A stretch of 64,000 nt of DNA from Thermoactinomyces daqus (GTDB taxonomy: Bacteria > Bacillota > Bacilli > Thermoactinomycetales > Thermoactinomycetaceae), in contig NZ_JPST01000035.1 in NCBI RefSeq assembly GCF_000763315.1, positions 1-64,000 of the forward strand, in the 5' to 3' direction. The translations under genes were made by a program, and so were the position numbers. Of the stretch, positions 16,375 through 25,261 are shown piece after piece (positions within the stretch are counted from its first letter, which is position 1; every line of letters starts with the position of its first letter). The notes beneath the pieces were generated by a model. The model saw only the letters and a program-made list of their open reading frames with translations. It was not told where the DNA came from and made no database searches.

Positions 16375-17431
16375 CAATCACCCGCATCCATTCCTCAATC
16401 GTGGTTTCATCTTTCCTTACCTTGTCCATCACAGCGTCGCTGATCCGCTTCATGCCGCTGTCGATCAAGAACGCGCGCAACTCGCGCAAAGAGGCCCGCC
16501 CCACGATCAGACGTCCCAGATCTTCACCGGACTCCATCACCTCAAAAACACCGGTGCGCCCATAGTATCCCGTATTCCCGCAATCGGCGCATTTGCTTCC
16601 GCGGCAATGTGCACACGGCAAACGCACCAGACGCTGTGCAACGACACCGGCCAGGGCAGCTGCAACCCGAAACGGCTCGATCCCCATGTCAATGAGGCGC
16701 ATCACGGCACTGGCTGTATCATCGGTGTGAAGCGAGGTGAGGACGAGATGGCCGGTCAGGGCAGCGCTGATGGCAATGGCGGCCGTTTCAAGATCCCGGA
16801 TTTCCCCGATCATGATCACGTTGGGATCCTGCCGCAGCACCGCCCGCAATCCTCTGGCAAATGTCAAACCGGACTTGGGCAGGATCTGCACCTGATTGAT
16901 CCCCGGCAACTGCAGTTCGATCGGATCTTCCAATGTCACAATATTGGTTTCGACCCGGTTTAATTGTTCCAGCATCGCATAAAGCGTCGTCGTTTTCCCT
17001 GATCCCGTCGGTCCGGTAACAATAATCAGGCCGCTCGCTTTTTTCAGCAGGCGCTCAACCTTGGCCCGTTCCTCCGCTTCCATGCCCAGATTTTCCAGCT
17101 TCCGCGGTTGACCGCGGGTTTTGAACAAACGCAGGACAATTTTTTCTCCGTAAAGTGTCGGAAGCGTCGACACGCGCAGGTCGAGCTGACCCCGGGCGAT
17201 TTTCCCGTCTTGCGGAATTCTTTTCTCGCTGATATCCAAATGGCTCAGTAATTTGACTCTGGCCGTGATGGCCGCAGCATGCTCCGCCGGAAGCAAATCA
17301 TGCTCTTGGAGAAAACCATCGACGCGAAGCCGCACCCTGAGTCCGTGCTGCATGGGCTCCAGATGAATATCGCTCGCCCGCAGTTCCTGTGCTTTTAAAA
17401 AGAGATCATCAATGTAATCGACAACATTCAA
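16343..17431 (-). CDS. comGA: ComGA competence pilus assembly ATPase
   Basis: A 362-residue secretion ATPase of the PilB/GspE family that powers pseudopilus assembly. The Walker A is GPTGSGKTT near residue 140. The Asp box TLEDPIE and Walker B VIMIGEIRDLETA follow, and a zinc tetracysteine sits in LPCAHCRGSKCADCG. The start is TTG at 17431 (MNVVDYIDDLFLKAQELRASDIHLEP), with GAGG five bases ahead. It is the first gene of the comG operon. I could not identify a convincing ComK box upstream. Confidence 0.93.
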   Translation of the reverse strand: MNVVDYIDDLFLKAQELRASDIHLEPMQHGLRVRLRVDGFLQEHDLLPAEHAAAITARVKLLSHLDISEKRIPQDGKIARGQLDLRVSTLPTLYGEKIVLRLFKTRGQPRKLENLGMEAEERAKVERLLKKASGLIIVTGPTGSGKTTTLYAMLEQLNRVETNIVTLEDPIELQLPGINQVQILPKSGLTFARGLRAVLRQDPNVIMIGEIRDLETAAIAISAALTGHLVLTSLHTDDTASAVMRLIDMGIEPFRVAAALAGVVAQRLVRLPCAHCRGSKCADCGNTGYYGRTGVFEVMESGEDLGRLIVGRASLRELRAFLIDSGMKRISDAVMDKVRKDETTIEEWMRVIDGADETPVEN

Positions 17432-17569
17432 GCCAGCCTCATTCCTCCCTCCCGGAAAAATCCATAAAAATAAATTATTTTACAATTTCTACCTTTCTTT
17501 CTGATATCCTTCCCCGATTTCGACAAATTCGGAATTATTTGTACAACTTTCCCTATTTTCTGCACGCAC

Positions 17570-17602
17570 AAAAAAAGGGGAGGATCATCAGATCTCCCGG
17601 CT
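17570..17602 (-). terminator. terminator of the doxX-pirin operon
   Basis: Minus strand: CCGGGAGATC pairs with GATCCTCCCC (one bulge), followed by TTTTTTT. It separates the pirin gene from comGA. Confidence 0.75.
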
Positions 17603-17681
17603 TTTTTCAAAAACATGCAACCAGTTTGCCAACAGACTCAAAACATTATGAGCTCCCCGAAGTTATTCATGATGATCGGAC

Positions 17682-18389
17682 TCAAGGCAAATCAATCAGC
17701 ATGAATCGCGCATCGGATTCAGCATCCAACTGAAGTACGGGGGTTTGCGTGATGCGGGCAGAATCGCGTCTGTTTAAGATCGCTTCACCTTTATTAACAA
17801 CCAATCGTCCCTCAATCGCAAACAGGAAAATTCTCCGTCCCGGCTTTTGCGAAAAGACGATTTCTTTTCCTTTTTCCAGATCAGCCAAGTAAATGGTCAA
17901 ATCCTGATGAATATGGGCAATTTCTTTGGAAGCAGGATTTTTCGCGACAATCGGCAAAAGACGATTTTTCATCTTCTCAACCGGAAATTCCGTTTTTTCA
18001 TAAGAGGGCGTCAGCCCTTTTTGCTCAGGCAGAAACCATAATTGCAAAAAATTTACTTTTTCTTCACTGGAAGGATTCACTTCCGAATGGACGATCCCCG
18101 TGCCTGCGGTCATTCTCTGAACACCGCCGAATGTGGTGGTTTCCGTCGCTCTCGAGCTGTCCTCATGCCTTAATTGCCCTTGCAGAACAATCGAGACAAT
18201 TTCCATCTCCCGGTGGGGATGGGGGACAAAGCCGGTGAGCGGGGCAACAATATCATCATTCAACACCCGCAGGGGACCGAATTGAAGATTGTTTGGATCA
18301 TAGTAGTCGGCAAATGAAAAACTGTGCGCTGTCTTTAACCAACCGTGATCGGAGGTGTATCGTGATTCAGCCGGATATACTTTCAACAT
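17682..18389 (-). CDS. pirin family protein (quercetinase-like bicupin)
   Basis: A 235-residue bicupin of the pirin family. The N-terminal cupin has the metal-ligand pattern FVPHPHREMEIVSIV, with further His/Glu ligands in GQLRHEDSS and GIVHSEVNP. The second, degenerate cupin begins near residue 140. Relatives such as YhhW oxidise quercetin; other pirins act as redox or regulatory proteins. It follows a doxX gene by 21 bases, and the pair shares a promoter covered by an inverted repeat. That context suggests a response to quinone or electrophile stress, which is inference. Confidence 0.85.
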   Translation of the reverse strand: MLKVYPAESRYTSDHGWLKTAHSFSFADYYDPNNLQFGPLRVLNDDIVAPLTGFVPHPHREMEIVSIVLQGQLRHEDSSRATETTTFGGVQRMTAGTGIVHSEVNPSSEEKVNFLQLWFLPEQKGLTPSYEKTEFPVEKMKNRLLPIVAKNPASKEIAHIHQDLTIYLADLEKGKEIVFSQKPGRRIFLFAIEGRLVVNKGEAILNRRDSARITQTPVLQLDAESDARFMLIDLP

Positions 18390-18410
18390 TTTTGACTCCT
18401 CTTTCTGTCA

Positions 18411-18809
18411 TCATCTGAATAGAACGGCATCAAGCGAATATGTTCCCGAACCGGTGCAGGCGACACCGACGGCAACGACAATCAGGATCAAATTGTATTC
18501 ATATCCCCCTTGTGTCACCCAGTAACCATTCTTTCCATGAACTTTAAAAACAGCCACCAGCATTGTCAACACAATCAAAACGGCCCCGACAGGTCCCCCA
18601 AGACCGGCGGCAAACAAAAAACCGCCCGCCAGTTCACCCAATCCGGCCAAAAAAGCCATAAATAAACCCGGCTTGATCCCGATCGATTCAAACCATTGTC
18701 CTGTCCCTTTCAGACCAGGCCCGCCAAACCAGCCGAACAGTTTTTGCGATCCATGCCCCATAAACGTCAAACCGACTGCAAGCCGAATCAGCAAAAGACC
18801 GGTATTCAT
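18411..18809 (-). CDS. DoxX family membrane protein
   Basis: A 132-residue protein with four hydrophobic segments and the DoxX hallmarks GLLLIRLAVGLTFMGHGSQKLFGWFGG and the Gly-rich LAGLGELAGGFLFAAGL. DoxX-family proteins (CatD, MhqP) are often induced by thiol-reactive quinones and paired with dioxygenases. Here the partner is a pirin-type cupin. It is the first gene of the unit, with the start at 18809 behind GGAGG. Its promoter overlaps a TTACTT-N5-AAGTAA repeat. Confidence 0.85.
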   Translation of the reverse strand: MNTGLLLIRLAVGLTFMGHGSQKLFGWFGGPGLKGTGQWFESIGIKPGLFMAFLAGLGELAGGFLFAAGLGGPVGAVLIVLTMLVAVFKVHGKNGYWVTQGGYEYNLILIVVAVGVACTGSGTYSLDAVLFR

Positions 18810-18845
18810 CAGACTCCCTCCATTTCTGATAATTTCTGTAATGCC

Positions 18846-18879
18846 ATCTTAACCTCATTCACTTACTTTTGTCAAGTAA
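18846..18879 (-). promoter_or_regulatory. doxX-pirin promoter with overlapping HxlR-type operator
   Basis: On the minus strand a consensus -35 TTGACA (18870-18875) and -10 TAAGAT (18846-18851) are separated by 18 bases. Across the -35 lies the inverted repeat TTACTT-N5-AAGTAA (18863-18879). It resembles operators of HxlR-family redox regulators such as YodB and CatR, which repress doxX/dioxygenase genes in Bacillus. Occupancy would block the promoter. Confidence 0.6.
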
Positions 18880-18978
18880 CTATTAATAAATAATTGACTA
18901 AAGGTGATTGCATGGAAATGTTTTCGCGTGATCGTGAATAATTTTTTCCGCAGCGGCGATGCTAAGGAATAGAGTCGA

Positions 18979-19053
18979 TGGGGAATAGCCAAGCGGTAAG
19001 GCAACGGACTTTGACTCCGTGATGCGCAGGTTCGAATCCTGCTTCCCCAGCCA
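18979..19053 (+). tRNA. tRNA-Gln (anticodon UUG)
   Basis: A full cloverleaf: a 7-bp acceptor stem TGGGGAA/TTCCCCA, D arm AGCCAAGCGGTAAGGC, and anticodon stem ACGGA/TCCGT with loop CTTTGAC giving anticodon TTG. The T arm is CAGGTTCGAATCCTG, the discriminator is G, and CCA is encoded. Confidence 0.96.
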
Positions 19054-19108
19054 AAAAACAGCATGAGCAAAGGAAACATTTCTCCTCCTTATGCTCATGC
19101 TGTTTTTT
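19053..19108. terminator. bidirectional terminator between tRNA-Gln and the TerC gene
   Basis: AAAAAACAGCATGAGCA and TGCTCATGCTGTTTTTT form a perfect 17-bp stem, with A/T tails on both sides. It ends the tRNA transcript on the plus strand and the TerC transcript on the minus strand. The TerC stop codon lies within it. Confidence 0.9.
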
Positions 19109-19784
19109 GTTTGCTGTTCACCTTCTTCATCACATGACCCCCGACCATGACAAGAATGGCCAAAACAATCGGAACCGCCGTATCCAAATAATCCTGTCCC
19201 CCGGACAGATAACTGCGCACCAAAGGATCTCCGATCATTAATTCACCGGCAGTATACCCGAGGATGGCGGTTCCTGCATAGATAAGCCAGGGGAGCCGTT
19301 TTAACAGGGAAGCCACCAGCCCGCTCCCCCACATGATAATGGGAATGCTTAAAGCCAGACCAAACAGGACCAGTACAACACTGCCGTGCGCCGCTCCGGC
19401 TACCGCCAGCACATTGTCCAGGCTCATCACCACATCCGCCACAATGATCGTCTTAATCGCGCTTTTCAGGGTACGGCCAAGGGACACCTCCGTGCCTTCT
19501 TCTTCATCAGCCAGCAAATTGACGGCAATCCATAACAACAAAATCCCCCCAATTGTCATGAGGAGCGGAATCTTCAACAGATACGCGGCGATCGCAGTGA
19601 GAGAAGCGCGCAAAATGACCGCCATTCCAGCACCGATCATGACCGCTTTTTTTCTCTGATGCTCAGGCAGGTTTCGCGCCGCCATCCCGATTACCACCGC
19701 ATTGTCCCCGCTCAAAAGGAGATCCAGGATAATGATGTTAAAAAAGCCAATCCAAAAAGCCATATCCGTTAGCCAACTTGCCAT
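19095..19784 (-). CDS. TerC family integral membrane protein (YjbE-like)
   Basis: A 229-residue protein with about seven transmembrane helices. The TerC family signatures are LDLLLSGDNAVVIGMA near residue 20 and the second half-motif ADVVMSLDNVLAVAGAA near residue 115; their acidic residues are thought to line a metal path. Bacillus relatives load exported enzymes with manganese or export Mn. The start at 19784 has a moderate ribosome site (AAAGGAGTAAAAAAAAC). A roughly 200-base leader with a large hairpin precedes it. Confidence 0.85.
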   Translation of the reverse strand: MASWLTDMAFWIGFFNIIILDLLLSGDNAVVIGMAARNLPEHQRKKAVMIGAGMAVILRASLTAIAAYLLKIPLLMTIGGILLLWIAVNLLADEEEGTEVSLGRTLKSAIKTIIVADVVMSLDNVLAVAGAAHGSVVLVLFGLALSIPIIMWGSGLVASLLKRLPWLIYAGTAILGYTAGELMIGDPLVRSYLSGGQDYLDTAVPIVLAILVMVGGHVMKKVNSKQKTA

Positions 19785-19992
19785 GTTTTTTTTACTCCTT
19801 TAAACAGGCATGCTGATACCGGCTTCGCCTTTTTGGCGGACCAACATGCCTGCCCTCTTAACCTTTCACAACTGGCTGAAGAAGCAGAGAAAGCGAACCC
19901 TCAATTTGAGATTCGCATACCGCAAAGTGACGCTCCGCCAGACCGGAAAGAACTTTCATGTCCAGTCAGTTGGACACCCTCGTTAACTAAAA
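19785..19992 (-). promoter_or_regulatory. structured 5' leader of the TerC gene
   Basis: The 208 bases before terC contain no gene. Near the start codon AGGCATG and CATGCCT (19807-19850) form a long-range stem enclosing a GCC/GGC hairpin, directly before the ribosome site. TerC genes are often controlled by the yybP-ykoY manganese riboswitch, but I do not find its conserved core here. A leader-based control is possible, not shown. Confidence 0.35.
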
Positions 19993-21645
19993 TTATGAGG
20001 AAAACAAGTGCCTGATTACCGCAACCGTCAAATTCGGAACAATTTTCATCGAGTAAGAGATTTCAACCCGTTCCCATTGTTTATGGGCATCTTTGCCATA
20101 AGGACCGATATTGATCACGGGGACATCCAGCTGACGGATCGCTTCCAGATCCATCTGGTGCTTCACTCCCCAGACGGGCATGTTCATTTCAAAGGCCTGA
20201 ATCTCTTTTTCATCATCACTCAGCGCCACAAAGCTCATGTCCGAAATATACGGAAAAAATTTGCGAACTTGTATTTTTTCCGCACAGTAAGGTTCGATTT
20301 GCTCCACAGCGCGATGAACTGCTTCAATCAGGCGGAAGTCGCGCGGATCATCTTCGTTCAGGACAACACGGGGGATATACGGAGATGCGAAAAACAGGAT
20401 GACCGCCGGTTCCGCATCCCCGCCCCAGCGCCATAATTCCTCTACCATCTGCTTGGCGTACTGGCGTATATCCACTGATTCCTTGTTCAGCATATTGTGG
20501 GAAAAAGCCAGGATCTGCTGTTCAAACTCCGCCCCGTGTTTTTCCCGGCAAAGGTGGTAAAATTCCTCATATGTGAAAACGCGCGGTTCAATCTCCGGAG
20601 GAACATACGAATTTCCGCTTAATCGGCTGTAAAGGCGACCCCGCTGGTGATACTTTGCAATGGCCGCTTCAAACGCTTCACGGGCAATCCCCTTCAACCG
20701 GCACAAAACATCGCGCGGCGACCAACTGTGAACAAAAAAGTTGTAGTAAACAAAGGCGGTTTGTGGAGTTTGCACATCATACTGCTTTTTTAGATCAGTC
20801 TGTTTCAACGAAACCGGAGGCATCGTCACCTCGCCGAACATTTCATCGCACAGATCAGGATTGTAATCAATGCGGGAGGTAAGTTCAGCCGCAATCAGGT
20901 TTGGGTCGAATCCTTCAAACGCCTGACCGACATGCGTCTCTTTGCCGACAATATAAAAGGCGGGGAGCAGTTTGCCAACCGTACCCAAATAAATATAGCG
21001 GTTCGGGTCCCCGTCAAAACGCGGGGCCGTATAATCGGAATTCACCGCGGCAATGAACCGGAGTTCTTCTTCCCGGGCCAGCTGATGGATGTCGGCCAGA
21101 GCAGATAAAATTCCCCGCGAATTATTCTCTTCATCACATGTGACCAGAAAGAGAAGGTTCCCTTGAAAACGGTGCCTGTTTTCGGCAAAGTAGCGCAAAA
21201 TCGCCATATTGCCGGCAACCCCGCTTTTCATGTCCAAAACTCCCCTGCCGCCCATGTAATTCCCGCCGGCCAAGTCCCTGGCAACGGCAGCGGGAATTTT
21301 TCCTTTGCTCCATTCCCTGAGCAGCTCATCCGGTGAAAAGGCCAGTCCCATCCATTTGCCGTAATCCTCGACACCCACGGTATCCAAATGCCCCATCAAG
21401 ATCACCGTTTCGGAACAATTTTCATCCCTTCCTCTGACCAGCGCCAGCACATTGTACCGTTCCCGGTCATCATGCCGGGTCGGCGTAATGCGCAAATGAT
21501 GCGGATGATCAAGGAAATAAGGGAGCTGACGCAATTTTTCATAAATAAAAGCCGCCATGTCCCGCTCCCCGATCGTGCCGACAATGCTGGGATGCTCGAC
21601 GAGCTCTTTGGTTAAAGCACAGATTTCATCCTGGAAGTTAATCAT
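19993..21645 (-). CDS. rocB: M20 family peptidase, RocB-like
   Basis: A 550-residue zinc peptidase of the M20 family, RocB branch. The metal ligand region ILMGHLDTVGVEDYG and GRGVLDMKSGVAG, plus the catalytic/ligand acid pair in VTCDEENNSRG, are plain. RocB is part of arginine utilisation in Bacillus, though its exact substrate is unclear. No other roc genes or a sigma-54 type -24/-12 promoter are present, so the arginine link is by family only. The start at 21645 follows TGGAGGGGATC. Confidence 0.82.
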   Translation of the reverse strand: MINFQDEICALTKELVEHPSIVGTIGERDMAAFIYEKLRQLPYFLDHPHHLRITPTRHDDRERYNVLALVRGRDENCSETVILMGHLDTVGVEDYGKWMGLAFSPDELLREWSKGKIPAAVARDLAGGNYMGGRGVLDMKSGVAGNMAILRYFAENRHRFQGNLLFLVTCDEENNSRGILSALADIHQLAREEELRFIAAVNSDYTAPRFDGDPNRYIYLGTVGKLLPAFYIVGKETHVGQAFEGFDPNLIAAELTSRIDYNPDLCDEMFGEVTMPPVSLKQTDLKKQYDVQTPQTAFVYYNFFVHSWSPRDVLCRLKGIAREAFEAAIAKYHQRGRLYSRLSGNSYVPPEIEPRVFTYEEFYHLCREKHGAEFEQQILAFSHNMLNKESVDIRQYAKQMVEELWRWGGDAEPAVILFFASPYIPRVVLNEDDPRDFRLIEAVHRAVEQIEPYCAEKIQVRKFFPYISDMSFVALSDDEKEIQAFEMNMPVWGVKHQMDLEAIRQLDVPVINIGPYGKDAHKQWERVEISYSMKIVPNLTVAVIRHLFSS

Positions 21646-21715
21646 CGCTGATCCCCTCCATTTCAAAATATCGAAAAATATATCCAGGGAGGAAGATTCT
21701 GATTTCATCAAGTTT

Positions 21716-21755
21716 GAAAGCGATTTTTGAGGAGGCAAACTCAAAAATCGCTTTC
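21716..21755 (-). terminator. hairpin after thiI
   Basis: A perfect 16-bp stem, GAAAGCGATTTTTGAG / CTCAAAAATCGCTTTC, with an 8-base loop right after the thiI stop. It lacks a long U tract, but the stem itself ends AAUCGCUUUC. Confidence 0.65.
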
Positions 21756-21761
21756 TTCAGC

Positions 21762-22958
21762 TCAGAAGAAGGAAAACTCTTCTTCCGGTTCACCCGGATT
21801 TAATTCGATCACTTCCGTCCCTTCAACCGCTTCACGCACCAGGCGTTCCAGATCCAGTTTGGCTTCTTCACGGGCCGCCACCTGTTTATCCGGCCGAGTT
21901 TTGGGCGCTTTTGGCAAAAAGACCGTACAGCAGTCCTCATAGGGCAAAATCGAAGTTTCATACGTTCCGATCCGTTTGGCAATCGTCATGATTTCCTGTT
22001 TGTCCATCCCGATCACCGGCCTTAAGATCGGCATATTTGTCACTTCATTGATGGTATTCATACTTTCGAGCGTTTGGCTGGCAACCTGCCCCAGGCTTTC
22101 CCCCGTCACCAGGGCAAGCGCACCATGTTTTTTGGCGACGGCCTCGGAGATGCGCAGCATGAACCGGCGCATGATCGTAATGGAATAAGAGTCATAGCAA
22201 TGTTTGTTTATTTCCGTTTGAATTTCCGTAAACGGAACGATGTGCAGATGGATTTTCCCGCCATAACGCGTCAGGATCTGTGCCAGGTCGATCACTTTCT
22301 GCTTGGCCCTCTCGCTGGTGAACGGGTAGCTGTGGAAATGGATCGCATGCAGTTCCACCCCGCGCTTTAAAGCGAGATAGCCGGCCACAGGACTGTCAAT
22401 CCCTCCCGACAAGAGCAGCAGGACGCGGCCGCTGGCTCCCACCGGCAATCCGCCCGGTCCCGGAATATCATTTCCGTAGATATAGGCGTATTTGCTGCGC
22501 ACTTCCACATGAAGCGTCAATTCGGGATTGTGCACATCCACTTTGAGTTCGGGGACATTTCCCAAAATGAATCCGCCGAGGCGGTGATTCATCTCCTGCG
22601 ACCGTATCGGAAACTTTTTGTCCGCCCGCTTGCTGTTCACTTTGAATGTCCGGACACCTTCCTGCTTTCGCACCAATTCCAGGGCCGCTTCCTTAATCTT
22701 TTCCCAATCGTTTTCCACCCGGATCGCCGGGCAAATCCCGACCAGACCAAATACGGTCTTCAGTTCGTCAATGAGCGCTTCCGGTGCTTCATCTTCCAGT
22801 TCCACAAAAATGCGGCCCGGTGTTTTCACCACGCTCACACCGGCAAAACGCGCCGTTTTTTCGCGGATATTGTTTGCCAGACGGTCTTCAAAATCCGCCT
22901 TATTCTTTCCTTTTAATGCCAATTCTCCGTAGCGGAGCAAAACACAGTTTCTTTTCAT
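21762..22958 (-). CDS. thiI: tRNA 4-thiouridine synthase ThiI
   Basis: A 398-residue ThiI, with an N-terminal ferredoxin-like and THUMP domain (about 1-165) and a PP-loop adenylation domain marked by LLLSGGIDSPVAGYL near residue 182. It adenylates U8 of tRNA and inserts sulfur; it can also feed thiazole synthesis. As in Bacillus, it lacks the C-terminal rhodanese domain of the enterobacterial enzyme. Sulfur therefore probably comes directly from the cysteine desulfurase encoded just upstream, whose stop overlaps this start by four bases. Confidence 0.95.
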   Translation of the reverse strand: MKRNCVLLRYGELALKGKNKADFEDRLANNIREKTARFAGVSVVKTPGRIFVELEDEAPEALIDELKTVFGLVGICPAIRVENDWEKIKEAALELVRKQEGVRTFKVNSKRADKKFPIRSQEMNHRLGGFILGNVPELKVDVHNPELTLHVEVRSKYAYIYGNDIPGPGGLPVGASGRVLLLLSGGIDSPVAGYLALKRGVELHAIHFHSYPFTSERAKQKVIDLAQILTRYGGKIHLHIVPFTEIQTEINKHCYDSYSITIMRRFMLRISEAVAKKHGALALVTGESLGQVASQTLESMNTINEVTNMPILRPVIGMDKQEIMTIAKRIGTYETSILPYEDCCTVFLPKAPKTRPDKQVAAREEAKLDLERLVREAVEGTEVIELNPGEPEEEFSFF

Positions 22959-24118
22959 CTGTTATGCACCTTCATCACCTGTTGTAACATGGGGATCACT
23001 TTGCCCAGCGCATCGGCACACCGCATGAGATCCTCTTCGGTGTTCATCCGTCCCAAACTGATGCGAATCGAGCCGAGCGCTTCTTCATCCGACCGTCCAA
23101 TCGCTTTCAGGACGCGGCTGGGCAACTCTTTTTTGGAGGAACAGGCCGACTTGCTGGAAACATAGACTCCCTCTTTCTCCAACGCATGAACGATCACTTC
23201 CGATTTCAGGAAGGGAAATGAAAGATTGATAATATACGGCGCACCGCCTTCCCTGCTCACATCGCCGTTGATGATCACGGAAGACAACCGCTCCTGGATC
23301 TGTCTGAGAAAAGCTTCTTTCCAGTTGGCAGAATCGCGTATAAAAGCATCCCCCTTCTGCCGGGCCAACACGACCGCTTTTGCCATTCCGACAATTCCCG
23401 GTACGTTCTCGGTTCCGGAACGGATTCCCTGCTCTTGTCCGCCGCCGATCAAAAGAGGCGGGAGGTGAAGATTTTTGCGTATATATAAACAACCGACTCC
23501 TTTCGGTCCATGCAGTTTGTGGCCGGACGCGGAGAGGAAGTCGATTTTCGCCTGGCGGGGCAATAAGGGAATCTTGCCGAAAGACTGTACGGCATCCACA
23601 TGGAACAGCACTTTGGGATAGCGCTCCAGCCGCCGCCCGATTTCCTCAATCGGCTGAATGGTGCCGATTTCATTATTGACATGCATGATGGAGACAAGCA
23701 CCGTTTCCTCTGTGATCGCCCGTTCCACATCATCAGGATTCACCCGTCCCTGTGAGTCTACAGGGAGATAGGTAACGTTCCACCCTTTGCGTTCCAAGTA
23801 TTGAAACACCTCATATACCGACGGGTGTTCAATCTCGGTTGTAATCAGGTGTTTTCCGCGGCCGGCATATTCTTCGGTTACCCCGCGAATCGCCAGGTTA
23901 TTGGCTTCCGTACCGCCCGAGGTGAAAAAAATTTCCTCAGGGGAAACGTTCAAGGCTTGCGCGATCACCTTGCGCGCCCCGGTGACCAACCGCTCGGCTT
24001 TTACCCCCAGTCCATGCAAAGATGAAGGGTTGCCGAACACATCGACCATCACATCAGCCATTACTTTGGCCACTTCGGGATCTGTTTGCGTTGTGGCGCT
24101 ATTATCCAAATAGATCAC
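22955..24118 (-). CDS. cysteine desulfurase (NifZ/IscS-like) partner of ThiI
   Basis: A 387-residue PLP-dependent cysteine desulfurase. It shows YLDNSATTQ at the N-terminus, FTSGGTEANNLAIRG, the PLP lysine motif ASGHKLHGPKGVG and the catalytic Cys loop SSKSACSSKKELPSRVL. Its gene overlaps thiI (ATGA), the arrangement of nifZ-thiI in Bacillus, so it likely donates persulfide sulfur for tRNA thiolation. The start is GTG at 24118, eight bases after AAAGGAGG; an ATG at 24145 would place that site inside the gene. Confidence 0.92.
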   Translation of the reverse strand: MIYLDNSATTQTDPEVAKVMADVMVDVFGNPSSLHGLGVKAERLVTGARKVIAQALNVSPEEIFFTSGGTEANNLAIRGVTEEYAGRGKHLITTEIEHPSVYEVFQYLERKGWNVTYLPVDSQGRVNPDDVERAITEETVLVSIMHVNNEIGTIQPIEEIGRRLERYPKVLFHVDAVQSFGKIPLLPRQAKIDFLSASGHKLHGPKGVGCLYIRKNLHLPPLLIGGGQEQGIRSGTENVPGIVGMAKAVVLARQKGDAFIRDSANWKEAFLRQIQERLSSVIINGDVSREGGAPYIINLSFPFLKSEVIVHALEKEGVYVSSKSACSSKKELPSRVLKAIGRSDEEALGSIRISLGRMNTEEDLMRCADALGKVIPMLQQVMKVHNR

Positions 24119-24164
24119 CGACTTGCCCTCCTTTCCTCTCTTCATAACTTCACCATTCTATCAT

Positions 24165-24195
24165 AAAACAAAACACCTGACATGAGATTCAGGTG
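24165..24195 (-). terminator. terminator of the maltodextrin operon
   Basis: Minus strand: CACCTG / CAGGTG around a 10-base loop, then TTTTGTTTT. The TGA stop of the lacI-type gene is part of the hairpin. Confidence 0.75.
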
Positions 24196-25226
24196 CAATC
24201 CATTTCCCTGTTCTTTTTCAAACTCGATTGGCGGATGATGAGTTGTGACGGAATCACATGCTCAGCAGGCAAGCTGCAATGTTCCGGATCGCTCAAAGCG
24301 TTCAAAAGCAGTTTCACCGCCTCCATGCCGAGTTCGTACGATAAGATTTTGACACTGGTCAAAGGAGGATTCGTAAAGGACAACAACGGCGAATCGTTAA
24401 AACCGACAATCCCGAGTTCTTCGGGGACGCGCAGTCGGTTATGTCCGGCAAATTGCAAGGCTCCCAAGGCGAACAAGTCATCGGCCGCCAGCACCGCGTC
24501 AAAGTCGACCCCGCGGGATTTCAGTTCCTGCAGGGCATTAAATCCGCTTTCGATGGAAAACTCCGCCGTCACTGCTCTTTCCGCCGCGAAGCTTATTCCC
24601 TTCTCGCTCAATGCTTGTTTATACCCGCTGATCCGGTCCTGACTTACGATCAGATTGGGATCGCCGCTGATAAAAACCACTTTCTCATATCCTTGCTCCA
24701 ATAAATGCAATGTTGCTTTTTTGGCCGCTTGTATATTGTCATTATTCACCGATAAAACCGGGTGTTCACAGCTTCTCCCGATCAAGGCGAAGGGAACGTT
24801 TTCGGCAATCAGCAGGTCGATCAGCGGATCCTGCTTGCGTGAAGTGGAGACAATCAACCCGTCGACCCTGCGCTCGCGAAAGAGTTGCATGCATTTTTGC
24901 CGTTCCTCTTCCGGTGTCCGGCTGATAGACAAAAGGATGTTGTAATCCCTTGCTTGGGCGATAGTCGACATCCCCCGCATCACTTCTGAAAAAAAAGGAT
25001 TGGAAAAAGCCTGATCCGCCTCCCGGGCGATGGTAAAACCGATGGTTCGCGAGCGGCTCCGCGCCAGACTTCTGGCGATCGCGTTCGGAACGTAGTTCAG
25101 TTCTTCCATCGCCCGTTTAACGCGGAGCTTGGTTTCAAGGCTGATCCGGTTGCTTCCGGCAATCACCCTCGACACTGTCGATGGCGACACATCCGCCAGT
25201 TTCGCCACATCTTTAATCGTTGCCAT
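24189..25226 (-). CDS. malR: LacI family transcriptional regulator, probable MalR
   Basis: A 345-residue LacI/GalR repressor. The helix-turn-helix is ATIKDVAKLADVSPSTVSRV at the N-terminus, followed by the hinge helix LNYVPNAIARSLA and a periplasmic-binding-like effector domain. As the last gene of the maltodextrin operon it likely responds to maltose or maltodextrin and binds the inverted repeat at 30542-30555. It starts at 25226 behind AAAGGGG, 35 bases after the amylase gene. CcpA itself is less likely, given the location. Confidence 0.85.
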   Translation of the reverse strand: MATIKDVAKLADVSPSTVSRVIAGSNRISLETKLRVKRAMEELNYVPNAIARSLARSRSRTIGFTIAREADQAFSNPFFSEVMRGMSTIAQARDYNILLSISRTPEEERQKCMQLFRERRVDGLIVSTSRKQDPLIDLLIAENVPFALIGRSCEHPVLSVNNDNIQAAKKATLHLLEQGYEKVVFISGDPNLIVSQDRISGYKQALSEKGISFAAERAVTAEFSIESGFNALQELKSRGVDFDAVLAADDLFALGALQFAGHNRLRVPEELGIVGFNDSPLLSFTNPPLTSVKILSYELGMEAVKLLLNALSDPEHCSLPAEHVIPSQLIIRQSSLKKNREMDCT

Positions 25227-25261
25227 AAAAATACCCCTTTAACAAATGATCAGACTGTTTT

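Noticed and set aside
17432-17569. ComK box upstream of comGA
   Set aside because: A/T clusters such as AAAATAATTTATTTTT occur, but no pair of AAAA-N5-TTTT boxes with proper spacing could be fixed.
19785-19992. yybP-ykoY manganese riboswitch upstream of terC
   Set aside because: The expected GGGGAGUAG-type core and the matching downstream segment are not present; kept only as an unassigned leader.
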